Assembly: GCA_013397435.1 (NCBI GenBank)
Contig: VZRG01002993.1
Span: forward strand, 1 to 64,000
Source: Erythrocercus mccallii
Taxonomy: Eukaryota > Chordata > Aves > Passeriformes > Dicruridae
Reading direction: 5' to 3'
Length of the DNA stretch: 64,000 nt
In this document: positions 11,306-26,070 of the stretch, piece by piece
Numbering within the stretch: the stretch's first letter is position 1
Layout of the letters: every line of letters starts with the position of its first letter
Translations under genes and position numbers: made by a program
The notes under the pieces: model-generated
What the model was told of the DNA's origin: nothing
Seen by the model: only the letters and a program-made list of their open reading frames with translations
Databases searched by the model: none

Positions 11306-14282
11306 GGAATTTTAAAGTTGTTTGCCCAGACAGTTTTACAGCAGATAGTCTGTGTATTTTTCTTTGAGTAGAATTTTCTATTTTTTATTTAATTTAAACC
11401 ATATAATGTACCTACATAAAACATTTTTAAAATGACCCTCCAGTTGTGATGCTAGTAGAGATGTAGGGTGATGGCATAAGATCTGGATTTGTGAGCTACA
11501 AGTTACCTGAGCTAAGCCCTGCGTTCTGTTCTCTTGAAATGTAAAATGAGCTCGAGCTAATGAAAGGCACCCTGAAGGTTGCTCATACAAGCAGAAGCCA
11601 TGGGAAAGCCTGTGGAAATGGAAGCTGTCAGCCACAGGTACTTGCTAAAAGACAGCGAGTGTTGTCTGAGCTGCTGGGCTGAGGAATCTGTGTAGGTTGT
11701 ACAAGAGCAGGCCCTGTGCTGAGCAGGCCTGTTGATGTTGAGGTAGTCAAACTGCTGGTGTGCAGAGAAACTGAAAAACCACTCTGAGCAACACTTTATT
11801 TTCTATTTATTCTGATTTTGAGATTGCAAAAGAAATTTTGTAAGGATGAGCTTTTTGGGTACAATGATCTAAGCTCAAGACAAGACTGCTGCTTTCAAAA
11901 TTGTGTGCTGTGGTGGAATACCAGCAAATGGAAGGGCTGTTCAGGGGTAGAAATCAAACAAGCCTTTGGTGGCAGTGGGGACAGATGGGAGAAGAGCAAT
12001 ATTACTGCGCCAAAAGAATTTCATTTTGTAATAATAAGCAATATGATTTGTTTAATTGAGCTCTTTCAAGTTTAAACGTTTAAGTTGTATTTAAATGTGA
12101 AATGGTATTGTTTATTTTCATTGTATAAAATTTAAATAAGGTTTTCTACCAGGAATGGTAATGAAATCCATTTGATTTTTAAACTAATACTACAGAATGG
12201 TAAAAAAAGCAGCTCTTTTGAGTTAAATACTCAAATATATACAGTAAGGTTTAGCATTATTAAACTAATTCAAGATGCTGTTAAATCCCTTGATTTAAAT
12301 TACTTCATGCCATGACCTGATGGAATTAGAAATTAATCTAGAAGATGCAATTAATAGACTACTTATATGCCTCATGTAATACTTAAAATGAATTATTTTT
12401 CTGTGTGTGTTTTGATCACTTAATAACTTACCTCCTTGCATCCATCCTAAATTTCGTAGAAGTAGGCTGAGTGATCGCTCCAGGAGGGAGGACAGCTAGC
12501 TACTGCCTGTCCTTCTAGGCTGACTGGGGAGATAGTGAGGACCAGTTTCATAAACAAGATGCAGACCACCTTGGCTCTCTCTTCAAACTTGGGTAAAAGA
12601 GAAATTGGGAGAATGCTGTTATAAAGGAAAAAATAATCTTCCAAACAGTAGGCAGCATTTAATCTACTTAAAAAGAAACAGGCAGTACAGGAATTCTTAC
12701 AGGAAGGTTTTGAAGAAGGTAGCCTTCAAGATCTGGTATTTGTGCTTGCTGCAGTGGGAAATTCTGATATTTTGTGAAAAATTAAGAGCTCTTCTGTGCT
12801 AGTGAGGACTCCCTGATGCTGTTACTTTCCATCTGTCCTGCATCCCAGGTGACTCTTGGTGAGTTACAAAATACTGCTCATCTTTGAGAGCATTCCCCAC
12901 AACACTTGTAACTAGTATTGTATGATTAAGGTTTTTTTCTATCTGTGGTCGGTCTCTTTCCTAATGCTTCTTACCTCATTAACTTAGCACATGGAATCTG
13001 TGTCCTGTGGGTGGACTCTTACTGCAGGTAAGACCACAGGATAAACTTTTGAGTGCAGTTGTTAGGGAGAGATATAATGGGTAAATGGAGTTCTTTCAGA
13101 GACTTGTGGACCATGATTTTCTTTCAAAATATGTTTGAGGCATGGAAAAAGGTAGCTATTTCTGATAAACTTAATTTCAGTAATAAACATTAGAAACAAC
13201 TCCGTTTGAGCAGTCCAGATTGTTTTGGAAGCTGCAGGCAATTGAATGATGTATAAGAATTCAAGCAGTGTATTTTCTATAAGATTTTGAAGCAGAAAAT
13301 CTAAACCATTTTCACAGGGTGAATGCATCCTGGAAACGTGGCAGCAGTTACCATGATTAACCACTGGAAAACATTGTTGTGCTCAATCCTGTAGTAGTGT
13401 GCCCAAAAGTCCTTTGACGACCACAGGGAGTAGTGATAAGGAACCCAAAGGTGCTGTTGCTGGGGTGTGGGGCACAGGCAGTACATAGGACCTGCCAGTT
13501 TCTGAATGCTTTCAGTTAACATGTGAAAGATGGAAGGACTTTGAAAAGAAAAAAAGTTTATAAAAAGGTATTAGAGAATGCTTTATGGTATTTATTCAAG
13601 AACTCTTCTTTCCTCATCTGATTGCTAAGTAAATCATAGTGCATAAACGTAATGGAAACTTTCATCATTTAAAAAAGATGTTTACATGTCTGGTGGCATC
13701 CCTGATGGGCAGCTAATCCAGTTAGGTATGCCTAGTAACAGTTTGCTACAGACCGAGTAAATATCATAAATACCTAATGATGGGAAACTCTCAGGAACAG
13801 TCAACATGACCAGCTAATAATACCACTAGGTAAAGATTTCACTCTTGGATCCAGAATTGCAGAAATGTGTATTTAATGTGTACACATGAACTAATCGCTT
13901 CAGGTAGTTCCATTGTGCAGTGATGCTGTTAGGATCAACATTTAATGCTGCAGTTTCTATTGAGGAATGCTTTTCTTGTATTAGGTGGGCAGGGGGACAG
14001 TGTTATGTAAAGTCATTGATGTCATTGCAAGGTTGCTGATGAGAGGGACAGGTGGGAAGAGAGATTTGAGATTGATGTACAAGGCAGCCACATCCATCCT
14101 TGTACACCCTGCTGCTGTGGTGGTATTGGACTGCTGAGGATCATTGTATGTTATGTTGAAACCTGTAAGGAAAGCCTTTTAAAAGTCTGGCAAGTCAGCT
14201 TTGCCATGGAGACTTTTATGCCTGAAGACTCTCTTCAGTCTGTTATTTTAAATAACTTGCCCCAAAGCAAGTATAAATCATA

Positions 14283-14735
14283 AAATGAGAAAATACCAGG
14301 GTGGAAAGGATCCCAAGGATCATCTGGTCCAACCTTTCTTGACAATAGCACAGCGTAGACAAGATGGTTTCTTAAAGATGCATCTTAAAAGTGTCCAGCA
14401 TTTGGGAATCCACCATTTCCCTGGGGACATTCCAATGGTTGATTGTTCTCATTGTGAAAAACATTCCTTTTGTGTCCAGTCAGAATCTTCACAGAGGTAA
14501 CTTGTACCCATTGCCTCTCATATTTTCCATATGTCTTCTTGTAAAATAGGAGTCTTCAGGTACCCACTAAATACTGGAACATGTTGATAAAGTCTCCCCA
14601 TAGCCTTTCCTTAAGGCTGAACAAACCCAGTTCTCTCAGCCTCTCCTCAAATGGCAGACTTTCCAGTCCTTTGATCATCCTTCCCCTCTCTGGGCCTTCT
14701 CCAGTTTCTCCATGTCTCTTTTGAACGTTTCTGGC
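14283..14735 (-). mobile_element. CR1 LINE fragment, about 450 bp, antisense
   Basis: Read on + this opens with CCAAGGATCATCTGGTCCAA, the reverse complement of the CR1 tail block. It then runs through the CACCATTTCCCTGGGGACAT region and the GTCTCCCCATAGCC block to AAACCCAGTTCTCTCAGCC and CTCTGGGCCTTCTCCAG. The order of blocks is that of a CR1 3' UTR and terminal ORF2 segment on the minus strand, with its 3' end near 14283 and its 5' truncation near 14735. It is diverged and carries no intact reading frame. Confidence 0.85.
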
Positions 14736-17700
14736 GTGTCCATTAGATAGGGAGATGAACAGCTCATAAATTCAGATGTTGCTGTGTTTCATGTTTAGTC
14801 AAATAGACTTTGATGGTTGCAATGTAACAGTGCAAAGGCATTTTGAGTTTTGTAAATGCAAGAAGGAATATTAATTCCAGCTTTATCCCTGAAAAGTTTA
14901 ATCAAAAAACCAGGGAAGAGCCTTTCATGTTTTGCTACGTTCTTCCTACCTTGGTAAGAGCTGCTTCTCTTTAGCCTTTACAAAGGATGTAGTAGCTGAA
15001 AGGAAGCTTTTTTCATGTGAAAGAAAAGAAAGAAAGTGAGAAAATAAGTTTAGAAGATCATCAGCAGAAATATTTCATGGGGCTTACAGAGGATCCCTTT
15101 GTATGAAAATAGGAGAACTGCAGATGTGAACTGAGTCCCTAAATGCGGCCATTGTTGTTTGAAGTGGTATACCAGTAACATTGTTTTTTTTCCTCTCAGC
15201 TCTTCCACCTCTCTGAAGAAGGCATAAAAAAGCCCATCAGAAAAGTCTCAGTGATTGAGGGATTATTGGGTAAAGGTATTAAATAAGTGGAGTATACAGT
15301 GACTGTATCATGGGTAGTATGTTGTTCTGTTACACCTTACAAAGTTAAAGTGTCATGAGTTGAAAATGTGTTTCCTCATATTTATGCACAACATAGACTA
15401 GCACAATTGCTCAGCTAAATAAACAGGACATTTTCAATTATAAGGTGCCATTACCTTTGTGTGTTCTTGTCATTTATGAAATCAGTGGGTGGTTAATTAA
15501 ATTGCTCCTTTGGACTCTCCTGAAGGCTGTGTATTAATTATATTTTAGTGGTGGTGTGCACATTTCTTAACTTTTTAATGAGGGTAAAAGTTGTTTACCT
15601 CTTCCTTTGTAAATGCTTTTTTTTTTTAGGTTAGTATAATATAGGGTTTTGTGCTAAGTTTTCCTTTCTTTCCCATAAATCTTGTTATACAGCTGTTCTT
15701 TGCAATTGTGTGGCATGCCTTAGTTTAAATGAAATCTTAAAATGTTAAATTTTGGGCTGCAAAGTACTACTAAAGCTGCAGAGTCTGTGTGTTAAATGCC
15801 ACATTGTTGGAGGGAACAGGGTCAACACTCAGGAGAATAGGCTTCCTTCAGCCACTCAGGTCTTTTGAAGACATGGCTTCTGAAGGCAATTCTGGGGCTC
15901 ACACCCAGAATTCTTGCTCAGCCCGTTGGCTGAGCAGGCAGATTTTGGCTGTCTTCCTCTGCTTTCATCAGTAGAAGGAGCAGCACTGATGCTTGCGAGT
16001 TCAGAGGGAGGCTTGTGGCAGCAGGGCTGGGTTGGGGAGCAGCCTTCGTGTGGCAGGGTAAGGGCTGTGCTAACACCCTCTTCCTTTGCTGTGTGGTGTT
16101 GCACCATGTTGTTCCATACAGCTGAGATCCTCATGGTAAAAATTGTGCTATTTTAGCAAATGCCATCCCAGCTATGATTTTATTTTAATTAATGACACGT
16201 GTGCTGAAGGAAGCCCATGTAGGTGTAGTACTGGTGTGCTCACAGAGGAATACAGTAGCTAGGATTGGTTTGTGTTGGTTCTTCAGCTGAAATGGTGCAT
16301 TACAAGTAGATGTAAAAACCTAAAGTAAATGCCACTAGCCTAGCATAAATATCATTGACATTGTCATTTTAATGCTGTTGGAAATGTCTCTAGCAGAGGT
16401 CAAAAGTTTTCTTAATGTTATGTCTTTGAAATACTATCACAGGTTTTATCTCATGGGAAGGAGCAGAATGGGCCTCACTTCTGACTGGACAATTTATTTA
16501 ACTGGTCTGATGGTCTCACCAGGGGTGATGTCTCATCTATTCCATGCAGCTTTTCTGTGAACCAGAACGACATCAGTCCTCTTCATTATGCTGTTTATCC
16601 AAGCCTGTTTGTTTAAAGCCATTCCAAGCCAAGAAGAGGCAGGAAAACCATTTTTGCTGCTTTTTCATAGGGGATGATTTACTTTGCAGCCATGTTTTCT
16701 CAAGTGGAGGGTATTATAAGGGCCACCCTGAAGTCTTGTGAAGCATCCTCTGAGACCTCAAACTGAACCCTTTGCTGCTGAAGAACACTCTTCTGCTCAT
16801 TCTACTGCTCATTTATCATGGTGTTCGTAGATTTGGGGGGCTTTTTCATCCACTTCATGGAAATAAGTGAAGGAAAGGATGTTCTTGAGGGATATGGTGG
16901 TTATCACATTTAGCTGGTTGTTGACTCTCCTATATGTAATTTGTATTATGTCCAGTGTAAGAGAAAAATAATAGTATTCAATTTGCAAATGGAGTTATTA
17001 GACTTTATGAAAGCTGCTGTGTAAGATAGTTGTTTGTAGTTTGTGAGTCTGCAAATAAGCATGATTTTACAGTATTCAAAAAGTTAGAAACTTAGTTAAT
17101 TTGGAAAAAATAGTAATTTTCTTCCCCTCCTTTTTTAATTTACAAAAGTAAAGCAATTTCAGGATGTAAAATGGACTTTCTGTATTGAATATACCTCTAG
17201 TATTGAGATACTGAATTATAAAACTATACAAAAATTGAGACTTCTTCAGAAAGTATGTGCAATTTTGAGAACAGTTTCAATGTTTCGCTTTCATTTTCTT
17301 CCTTATACAAAGCAGAATATTTTTAAATAGAGGAGTTAAGGAAAGAAAAAGAATGTTACATAATCCACTTCATTGTTTTTCTTGAAAACACTGTCTTGCT
17401 TTACGTAACATTTATAGCATATATAATGACAGGTACTGGAAATGTCCCATCTCTGTGGTAAAGCCACCGTACACACGGAGTTACTGTAAGGATTCCTGCG
17501 TGGGTCATCCCCGCACACTGCGAGCTACGCTTACAAAACTGTGATTTGCTACGTGGAGTAGCAGCATTTCATTATGCATTCATGAGAAATTGCTGACAAT
17601 ATTTTAGCCTGCATTTAATTTTAATGTTAAGTTTAGGTTTTGCAAAGGACACGGTGTAAGAGAGTGCCTGCAGATCTTTTTCACTGGCTCCTGCTTTGGT

Positions 17701-20599
17701 TAGTATTTGCTGTGCCACAGCTGTTAGGACTTCACTCACATTGGTGTGAGGTTAGGTGATTAATTTACTGCTTTAAGGAAATCAAACCCCAAGAGCTGCT
17801 TAGTGGCTTTAGAAGGAACTGGTCCTGCTTTAATTACCCATTGGTGAATTAATTTGTGTATACCAGCATGCCAACAACCTTTTTCCTTGGAGTTCCCTGT
17901 TGTCATGTGATATCCCCTCCTTCAGGAGACCAACAGTATATTCTTCTTTTCCTGTTGGGCAGGTGTTCTGTGTTGCCTCCCTGCCTCTGCTGGGATGAAA
18001 GGCTAAGAAGTGTAGACTAAAAAGGTGATGAAGGGAAGGGGCTGTCGTGCTCTGTGTTGCAGGTTTTGTAACAGATCTTGGGTTCCGGCTGCCAAGGAAT
18101 CGTACCAGGGTGTCTCCAGGGCTCTGCTCGGCATTTTAAGGATGCTCTGCTTCAGAGGCTGGGCGCTGAGTCCTTAACTGCAGGTTAGACCCTGTGATGA
18201 AAATTACAAACAAGAAATGAGTGGGATGCTTTTGATTTTGCTTGTTTCAAATGCATAGGCTATTCATATGTGAAGTGTAAAGTGAATCTCTTTTAAATTA
18301 GCTGCTTTGTGCTTTTTGTTTATTTTTTACAAAAATATTTTTCCTAGGCTTTTTCCTAAGTTATATGGTTCTCTGGTATGTTTTTTGTTTTACAGGCTGA
18401 TGCTTTGCAAAATATTGTGGTCAGGAATCTAGATTTCACTTAACTAAATGCAAAGACTCTTTCTGGTGATATGTAGGTATGTGTGCAAATTTTAAAGATT
18501 AAAAAAATTTTAGCTTTGCACAGTTATAAAATTCAATTTTAAAAACACATTTCATGAATTACATGAGCTAATCTTACAGAGTATCTTTGTAGTCAGAGCG
18601 TGAGAAGGGAAATAAAATGCAGCATTTATACAGATACAAGCAGAGGTCTGTATACCTTCTGCCTGAAATTAAACCAATGTCCTCCTTTCGCATGGCTATT
18701 TGTATTATTTATAATTGCATGAGATGAGTATCAAGAGGGTGGCTGGGAAATAAGCTCTTAAATGTGAAAGCTCTTTGGTCTCCTAGGATACGTATGTAGT
18801 AATAGTTGTACAGTTATCCATAAGGTTTTCCAATGGGCTTCCTAGAAACCCTGTAAACTTCCAGGTAGCCTTTATTAACCACCCTGCAAAAAAAACGTTG
18901 CTCATTTCACTGGGCACTGTGCAGAGTGTGCAAACTTTAAGTTAACACAAGTCCTTTGATTAAGAGTTTTTTAAAAATCAGGAAGGGATGATATGCTTCT
19001 GAAAAACAGAATGAGAAACTGAAGATCATTCAGGCATTTGTTCCTTCTATTTTCACTAAATCTGTTTGCCTTCAGGATTTGTTGATGTTTAGGAACTTTG
19101 AAATAACTGCACTTGATGTTTCTAAGTGGAGATGTTTGTCCCAAAGAATAATTCCCATTTTGCTGTTTTTCCAAGATTTGAGGAGGGGAAGGAAGCGGAG
19201 AAAAAAATGGGAAAGCAAGTGGGGTGTCAGGTCTGGCTGCCAGGATTTGGTTTTTTTAATTGAAGATTGAAAGTTGTTGGTGAGATTGAGTGGTTTTGTT
19301 GGTGTATTTTCTTACCCTAAGCATACTGTGTATCAATGTTAACAATAATTATTTGGGATAAGGTTTTAATTACCAATGAAAATAACAACTTCATTGCATG
19401 CTTTGGCCCCCAGTTTTTCACTAACTGGGAATCTCTAAGCCAAAGCACCCCCTTGGTTACATTTGCAAGTTTGAAAGGCGTCAGGAGGCCAGTGGAAAAC
19501 AGAGGTCTCCAGCCAGCCAGAGCCTCAGCAGATGTGCTGTTCTCCAAATCCATCATATAGGAAAAAAGCACACCTTTTATTACATATGGGAAAGCTGTAA
19601 TGATTTATTTTCGCAGACTTAGTGGAAACAAAAAGAGTCTTTGTAAGCCCTTTCTGTTTTAGATTCCGTTTAGTAATTAAGGTTGGCTAAAGCTAAAGCA
19701 ACGCAAGATGCTTTAACAGCAAAGTATCAGTTCAGAATTTAACTTTCTTGAAACTTAATATTCAGTTAAACTGGTCTGTGTGGACAAGCACTAAATCTAA
19801 GTTCATACATTTCTAGTCTTGAAGTTTACAGAGGGAAATGTATGCAAATTACTCCCTTCAGCGAAAGTATGGTATATTATTGCAGTAGCTTTCCAGTGTA
19901 ACTTCTTGGTTCCATGAGCAGTTTTATCTTTCCCATCTTAAAATTCTTTGGCTAGGATAGCTTTTTCATTACTCTGTCCTCCCTGTATCTTTTATTTACA
20001 GTGTCAAGTTGCCTGGGATATTATCTATTGTTTCTGTGTTCTCATCCCATATTAAGAGGCAGCGTTGCTTGTGGTTGAGTCTCCTGCTTTTAAAGCAAGT
20101 TGTCTCCTTTGAATGAAACTCTCGTCATGTTCTTGTCTGGACTTCTGGTTTTCAGATTGCACACAGAATGGACAGGATAAAGGCTTTTAATTACCCTATC
20201 TGCCCTCCTCTTGGTTCATTAGATTGAAATTACAGCTTTTTAACTCTGAAAATCAGTGAAAATCAATGCTGTTTTCTTACTTGCAGTATTAAACAGTTCT
20301 TCACAAGTGGGAAAAGTTGAGGTCCTGACCCAAATGTCTGTGTCTAGGTGGAAACTAGTAACTACAGAGCAGACTATTGTGTGGGGGTTCCCTCACTCTT
20401 CTCTGTATTAGAAGCTTGATGCAGAGGGGAACCTTCTCAGGATGGTGTGCACTTGTTTTCTAGGTGTTCCTTAGCTTTTTTAGTGACTGCCAAATGAAGA
20501 TGACTTGTGACATTGTCTGACCCACTAGACCTTGTTCCTCTGAGTCACTGCACTACTCTGAACTTGATGGTAAGTTTGGGTTACTTCTTAAAAGATCTG

Positions 20600-21010
20600 T
20601 ATTTTACAAACAGGCAGTTTGCAGGTGAACTTCCGAGTAACTCCTTGAATCCTTGTTGCTGCCGATAGGAGCAAAAAAGCTTGGAAGTCTGCTATTTCCA
20701 AATAATCCATTGCATGCTAGTGCTGTTGCATGAAGCTGTCCTGGACTTAGGAACACAGCAGCTACTGCTGCTGCCTCTTGTAGGAAGGGTAGGCAGGTGT
20801 CTACAGCCCCTCTGGTCCTTGTGTTGCATTTCTGGCATCCCACAGTCTGTGCACAGCACTGCTCCCTTTTGGTGGAAGAGAAATACATCCCATGGGAAGG
20901 TGCATCCTTATCTTGGAGACGCTGTAATACTTTGGGATTGTTTGCACAGCTCCCAGTGGAGCAGGAGTGTTGTCTGGGGTGGTTTCTGGCTTTTGGACAA
21001 TGTAGCAATT
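20600..21010. other. Segment open on both strands, unrecognised
   Basis: A 134-codon frame on the minus strand (20604-21008) faces 117- and 71-codon frames on the plus strand (20681-21034, 20797-21012). Base composition is more GC-rich than the surroundings. I recognise no domain in any of the translations. It has no obvious splice signals or polyadenylation signal tied to either frame. It could be an old retroposed sequence, an unfamiliar repeat, or chance. I do not call a gene. Confidence 0.3.
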
Positions 21011-24000
21011 AAAAAAAAAGTTTATAAAGTTTAAAAAAATGTTTCATGTAAGTATCTGGCATAAAACGTGTGAAAATGTTTAGCATGAGTTGGGAGTAAA
21101 AAAAAATAGTATGGAAATAAAAGGTGGTTTGAATTTTTTATGTCTGTGAACCTAGCCTAACTTGTTGAGAAGTGCTTGGTTTGGGAAAATGAGAATTGTG
21201 GTTAGGGAGTGCAAAGAAGATGGATACTCCACAGGGTGAGTCGTCTGCCTCTTAAAGACCTTTTTCCAAAAGCACTGCTAATGAAGTAATATCCTTCAAA
21301 GCAAGACTGGTATTTTAAAAGCTAGCTCTTAAGGGTTGAATACATAGAATAAATGAGGAAGCGAAAATTGTATCATCCCCCACAGATGCAAAATTTTAGC
21401 CTGCTGAGAAGAGATTGGACAGGGAGGAGGAGGAGAAGGTTGGCTCCTTCCCGATGTAGCATGATTTTGTCAGCCTCTGTTGCTGCAACCATTTTGACCG
21501 TGGATACAGAAAAGTGGTGCCTGAAGTTAAGAATCTGAACTGTTACGGCTCTTTAGCACACCACTCCTTTACCACTGTCTTCCCAAAATGTGATGAACCA
21601 GAATTCCTTGGTGATGTGAGTAAATGTCTTGTGTATATTTTGCAAATTCATTGTTAACTGTCTTAAGAACCAAAATGCATTTTTCTTTCATAATTTTGTG
21701 CCTTTGGTTTTTTTAACAACTTGGATTTTATTTGCTAGATGAGTGTAGCAGTGAAGTCGTGCTGCCTCCCCACCCTAGCAAACTTCTGAGCTTTTCCTGT
21801 TTGCTTGTAGCCGCCTGTGAGGACTTAACCCTCTTTTATTGAGCAATTTTATTCTAGTTTATTTCTTGATTTATAGTTCTGTTAATGTATCTCTTTTGTA
21901 CATGTATATCTTTTGTATAATTTCTGCATATGGCTACCAGTTTGATGTTTTACATACATGTTGCCACTTACTGGTTTTAGTGTCATTTTTTTCTTTGATT
22001 TTAATTTTTTCCCTTTGTTTAGGAATGTTACCTTTTAGAGAATGAGACTACCGAGGAAAGCAGACAGAAATGCTGTAACAGTAGTTCAGCTTTCCCTCTT
22101 GCACATTATTCATTCTGCAAGGGGGAGTTAGGAGGTTGCTGCTTAATATTTAGCCCCTGTCACTTATGTGATAATACATAGCAGGGCCTGCTGGCCTGCT
22201 GTGTGTGCGCTACTATGCAGCTTTGCTCATATTTCTCACTTGAATCTTAAAGAACTGTTTTTCAACAGTGAAAACACTACCCTGAAGTAGTTTCTTTCTG
22301 AGGGCACTGACAGGGCTCAGAGGACGTGCTAAAGCAGCCAAACTTTGCACCTCAGGGAGGTAAAGAGTTGCACCATAGAAGCTTCCCTATGTAATAGCTG
22401 GTGAAATTCTATTTTCTAACATATTTGTGTGTGTACATAAAATGCAGTCAGTCGGGGTAATAGGGAATGTGAAATAAACAGCTGGCAAACATGGTTTTGT
22501 TTGGGGAATGAGAAGTGTTTTTGGAAAGAAGTCTAGGTTTTTTTCACTCAACAACTGTTGCCTCTGCTCTTTCTTGATGGCGGTGTAATTACAAGGGCTG
22601 AAGTGGAGAATATATGATTCCTACAGCAAGACTAAAAACAAATGCAGTCTTTGCTTCTATATTCTTTGTGTCTGTCAAATATGTAGAACCAGACTGGATT
22701 TTACATAGTCAACTCGATGTCCACTTCCTTTTCTGAATCCTGTCTGGAGGCCTTAGATCAAGCACTAGTCTACTGTATATGTAAAGACCTGTTTACATGC
22801 AAAGTATTTTAATGGGTTTTATTTAAGATAATATTTGTGTATTTTTAGACTACAACTTCTAGATCTAACATGTTCTTATTATGTGAATTTTGCTGATGTG
22901 TGGAGCCATTTATTTTCAGTATCTGTACAGAGTACATCTGTTGCAGTATGACAGGTAGCCTAACTGGAAGGTCTCAGTGTAAAGGCTTTTATTTCTGAAA
23001 AGCATCCTGCAGAATAATGTGGGGATATTTTGCACAAGTCACGTTCTGCCTTTTTTCGTGTGCCCAAAGCTGGGTCAGGCAGCTGGCTCTGAAAAGAACC
23101 TTTTTACACATACCAGAAGGAAAGTTCCTTGTGGATATTAATTGGAAATTAAGTTTTGTACAGCAGCAAAGTGAAATATCTTCAGGAGACTTAATAGGGA
23201 GAGGCACAGCCATCATCCTAAACTGCTAAGAATCAAAGAACTTGTGTTTATTGTGCTGTTAATTTAAGTGTCGGTTAGTGCATGGCATCCCAACATAATT
23301 CCCAGGCATGAGTAGAGACTGCTCAGGCATGGCAGTGCTTTTGGAATGAGTCAAGGGGTGGCCAGAGCCAGCCCAGCTTTCCCTGATCCCTGGTTGTGCT
23401 GAGCTGCACAGCAAGTGGGGCGGTTGTGGTGGTGAGTCGGTCACTCTGTGTGCAGTACCCCTGCTCATGGGCAAGTCATAATTTGGCCTGCATGTAGGTA
23501 GCCTGAGTTAAATACTCTTGACTAGGGCTCAAGTAGGCTCTTATTTTCATCTTTTGTTTGAGAGTTCTAATGTAGTGATACTTGTTTTATTTCATTAGGG
23601 AGAAAATAAGCAGTCTCTGGGCAGGGCAGACCAGTTTAGGGGGTTGCCTTAGCTCACCAAGTGATGTTCCCTAGCGGCTGGGGTTTGGGAGGTTGAGGCT
23701 AAACATTGAAGCTGCAAGCTTCAGATCAAGTCCAGACCATTCTCTGTGCTCTTTCTGCTGTACTTTCAAGTTTATTCCTCTGGCCATGGATTGTCATGAG
23801 TTCCTTTGCAGGCCACAGGCACTCACTCCTGCAGAGGACTCTGCCTCCTTTCCTGCAGGAAGAGTACAGTGTGTGGCTTATCATTTATCTGAGCTGTTTC
23901 TAATCCATGTCCTTTTGGCTCTGTCTTGCACAGATCTTAGAAATGCTTGTTTTCAAAGAGATTGGAGGTTTTGTTAGCTTAGGAGGTACCTTCATTTTTT

Positions 24001-25799
24001 TTCACACTATATCTAAGTTAAAAAACTGCTTAGTAACAGCATAGTTTACCTTTGAAAATAGCTTTCACCATCACTCAAGTTGTGATTGATGGGGGAAACC
24101 AGCTGTAACAAGTTATGCAAGGTGGCATACGCCTGAAGGAAGAGATGGGATGGTGTTTCTCCCTGAAAATAGTTAAGTCCCACAATTTAACTATTCAGAA
24201 AGTTCTTTTATCCTTTCCACCCCTCCACCCCCAGCTTCTCTCTGTCATCAAAGCCATTTCATGATTAATCCCAGTGCTGTCTCCCTGAACTTCTTCCATG
24301 CACACCCCTATGGGGGATGGGGGCTGGTTATAAAGAAGTACAGAAATCTTTGAATCACTACTGCTCCTTAAAATTTGAATAATCAAATCAAATTCTCTTT
24401 GTACATATCCAGGAATGAGCTACGTTTAATCTAGTTAAGTGTATCCTGTTCATCCACAGAAGTCCCCGTTTCAGGGCAAAGTGTGTAGGGGAGGGCTTTC
24501 CAGAAGGTTTAGCATCTTGATGGACAGCTTTCTGCTGCCTTCATCTCTCCCAGCAGAAAGGGTGGCACATATGGCAAGGGCTGGTGGACAGATTGCGCGG
24601 CAGAAAATATCCATGGCGGATAAGCAAATGTTTTACTCTTTCTTGCTTTTCTCCTCTGCTCCAGCAGCAAGAAGAAAGCCTCACTAATTGTCTCCTTGTC
24701 GTGGGTTTTTGACTATTAGGGTACTTTTTTCACTTCCACTGGATATAAAGCCCACCTGTTACAGCAGCAGTAATTAAACACTGCTTTCCTTATTCTTTTT
24801 GTGCTAGGAATGAAATTTGTCATTGGGTGTCCTGGCAGGTAAGTCTGCATTTCTTCACTTTTGTTTAATTATGTTTCTTTCTATTTACTTTTTCAGTGCT
24901 GTAAAAATCCAGAAATTAGTTTAGAAACTTGGAGGTTTTTTGCAGATTTTTTTAATTCACTTAGGCCTAAAAGTTGCAAACCTGCTTCAATTGTTGAGAA
25001 TCCTGGGAGCATCTTGAACTCCTCAGGTGCTTGTCCTGTGTTTGGAGGCTCCTGCCATGGGGTGATTTTTGACACAAAGCAGGGTTAGCCCCCAGAAACA
25101 GGCATTTCACTTTCCACTTAACAGAAAATTTAATGTACCTACAGAAAATAGATCTTCTTGCAAATTGTAAAGGCAGCTCCCACCTCTCTTATGAAACATG
25201 ATGACAGAGAAAGGCAAATACTTGAGTAACACTTTGATAGGGTGGGCAGCAGTGCCTGCAGAAGAGAGGATGCAAGTTCAAGTTCTTTCGTGGGGTTTGT
25301 GCTTTCTGCAGAACAGGACGTCTGACTGGCCACCCAAACGTGGGTGGCTCTAACCCATTTGGCTTGTGTGTCATATTTCCTCCTTTCTCTGCGTTACTCT
25401 TGTTCAGTACGATTATGCAAAATTTCATCTGTAAACGTGCAGCTGTATCTTTGTTAAAGATTCATACTTGTCTCCTTTTCTTTCATTCTGAGATGATTTA
25501 TCAGATGTAGCTCTGTCTTTGCTATAAAGAATGGATATTTCATTGCAGGGACCTCCGTACAGTCACAGTCCTTATCTTTCCTGTCTCATTCGAGACCAAT
25601 TTGAGTAAAGCAAAGCTATTTTAATCTCCTAGTCCCAAAATAGAAGCCATTCCATTTATGCCATAGAAGATGGCTGCAGCAGGATCCTTGCCTGTTCGAG
25701 CAAAACCTTCTGCCTGCTTGTTTTATCTCTGGGCACCAAATCTCTCTTTCCTCCTGTCATCCTCTGATGTTGAGCATCCCTGGCTTTGAGGTGGTGGTT

Positions 25800-26070
25800 T
25801 TGGGGGGTGGGTGTCGTCCGTCATCTCTCCTAAGGATGGTCAGTCTTGTGCTTCGCCTCAGTTTCGCCATTCCAGACATCTCTTTGCTCTCTGGTGTGTG
25901 CTGGTTGCTCAGATCCCCTTGACCTCTGCAGGCAGCCGTGGGGCAGAGAGGGGAGCGCAGGCGATGCTCCTGCCGTCCCCCTGCCTGGCAGTGTCTGACG
26001 CCCCTGTGCAGCAGGGACCCTTAACGTTGCGATTGTAATAAAGCCCATAGCTCCCAGTTGCCACGGAAAC
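25800..26070. other. GC- and CpG-enriched patch inside intron 1
   Basis: This patch contains several CpG sites and G/C-rich runs in otherwise AT-rich intron. Open frames appear on both strands, as expected of such composition, and none shows a recognisable domain. It could be a regulatory element or an alternative first-exon region, but the sequence alone does not establish either. Confidence 0.3.

Noticed and set aside
25189..25428. 79-codon minus-strand frame in intron 1
   Set aside because: The translation contains a Pro-rich run but no family I recognise and no exon signals.
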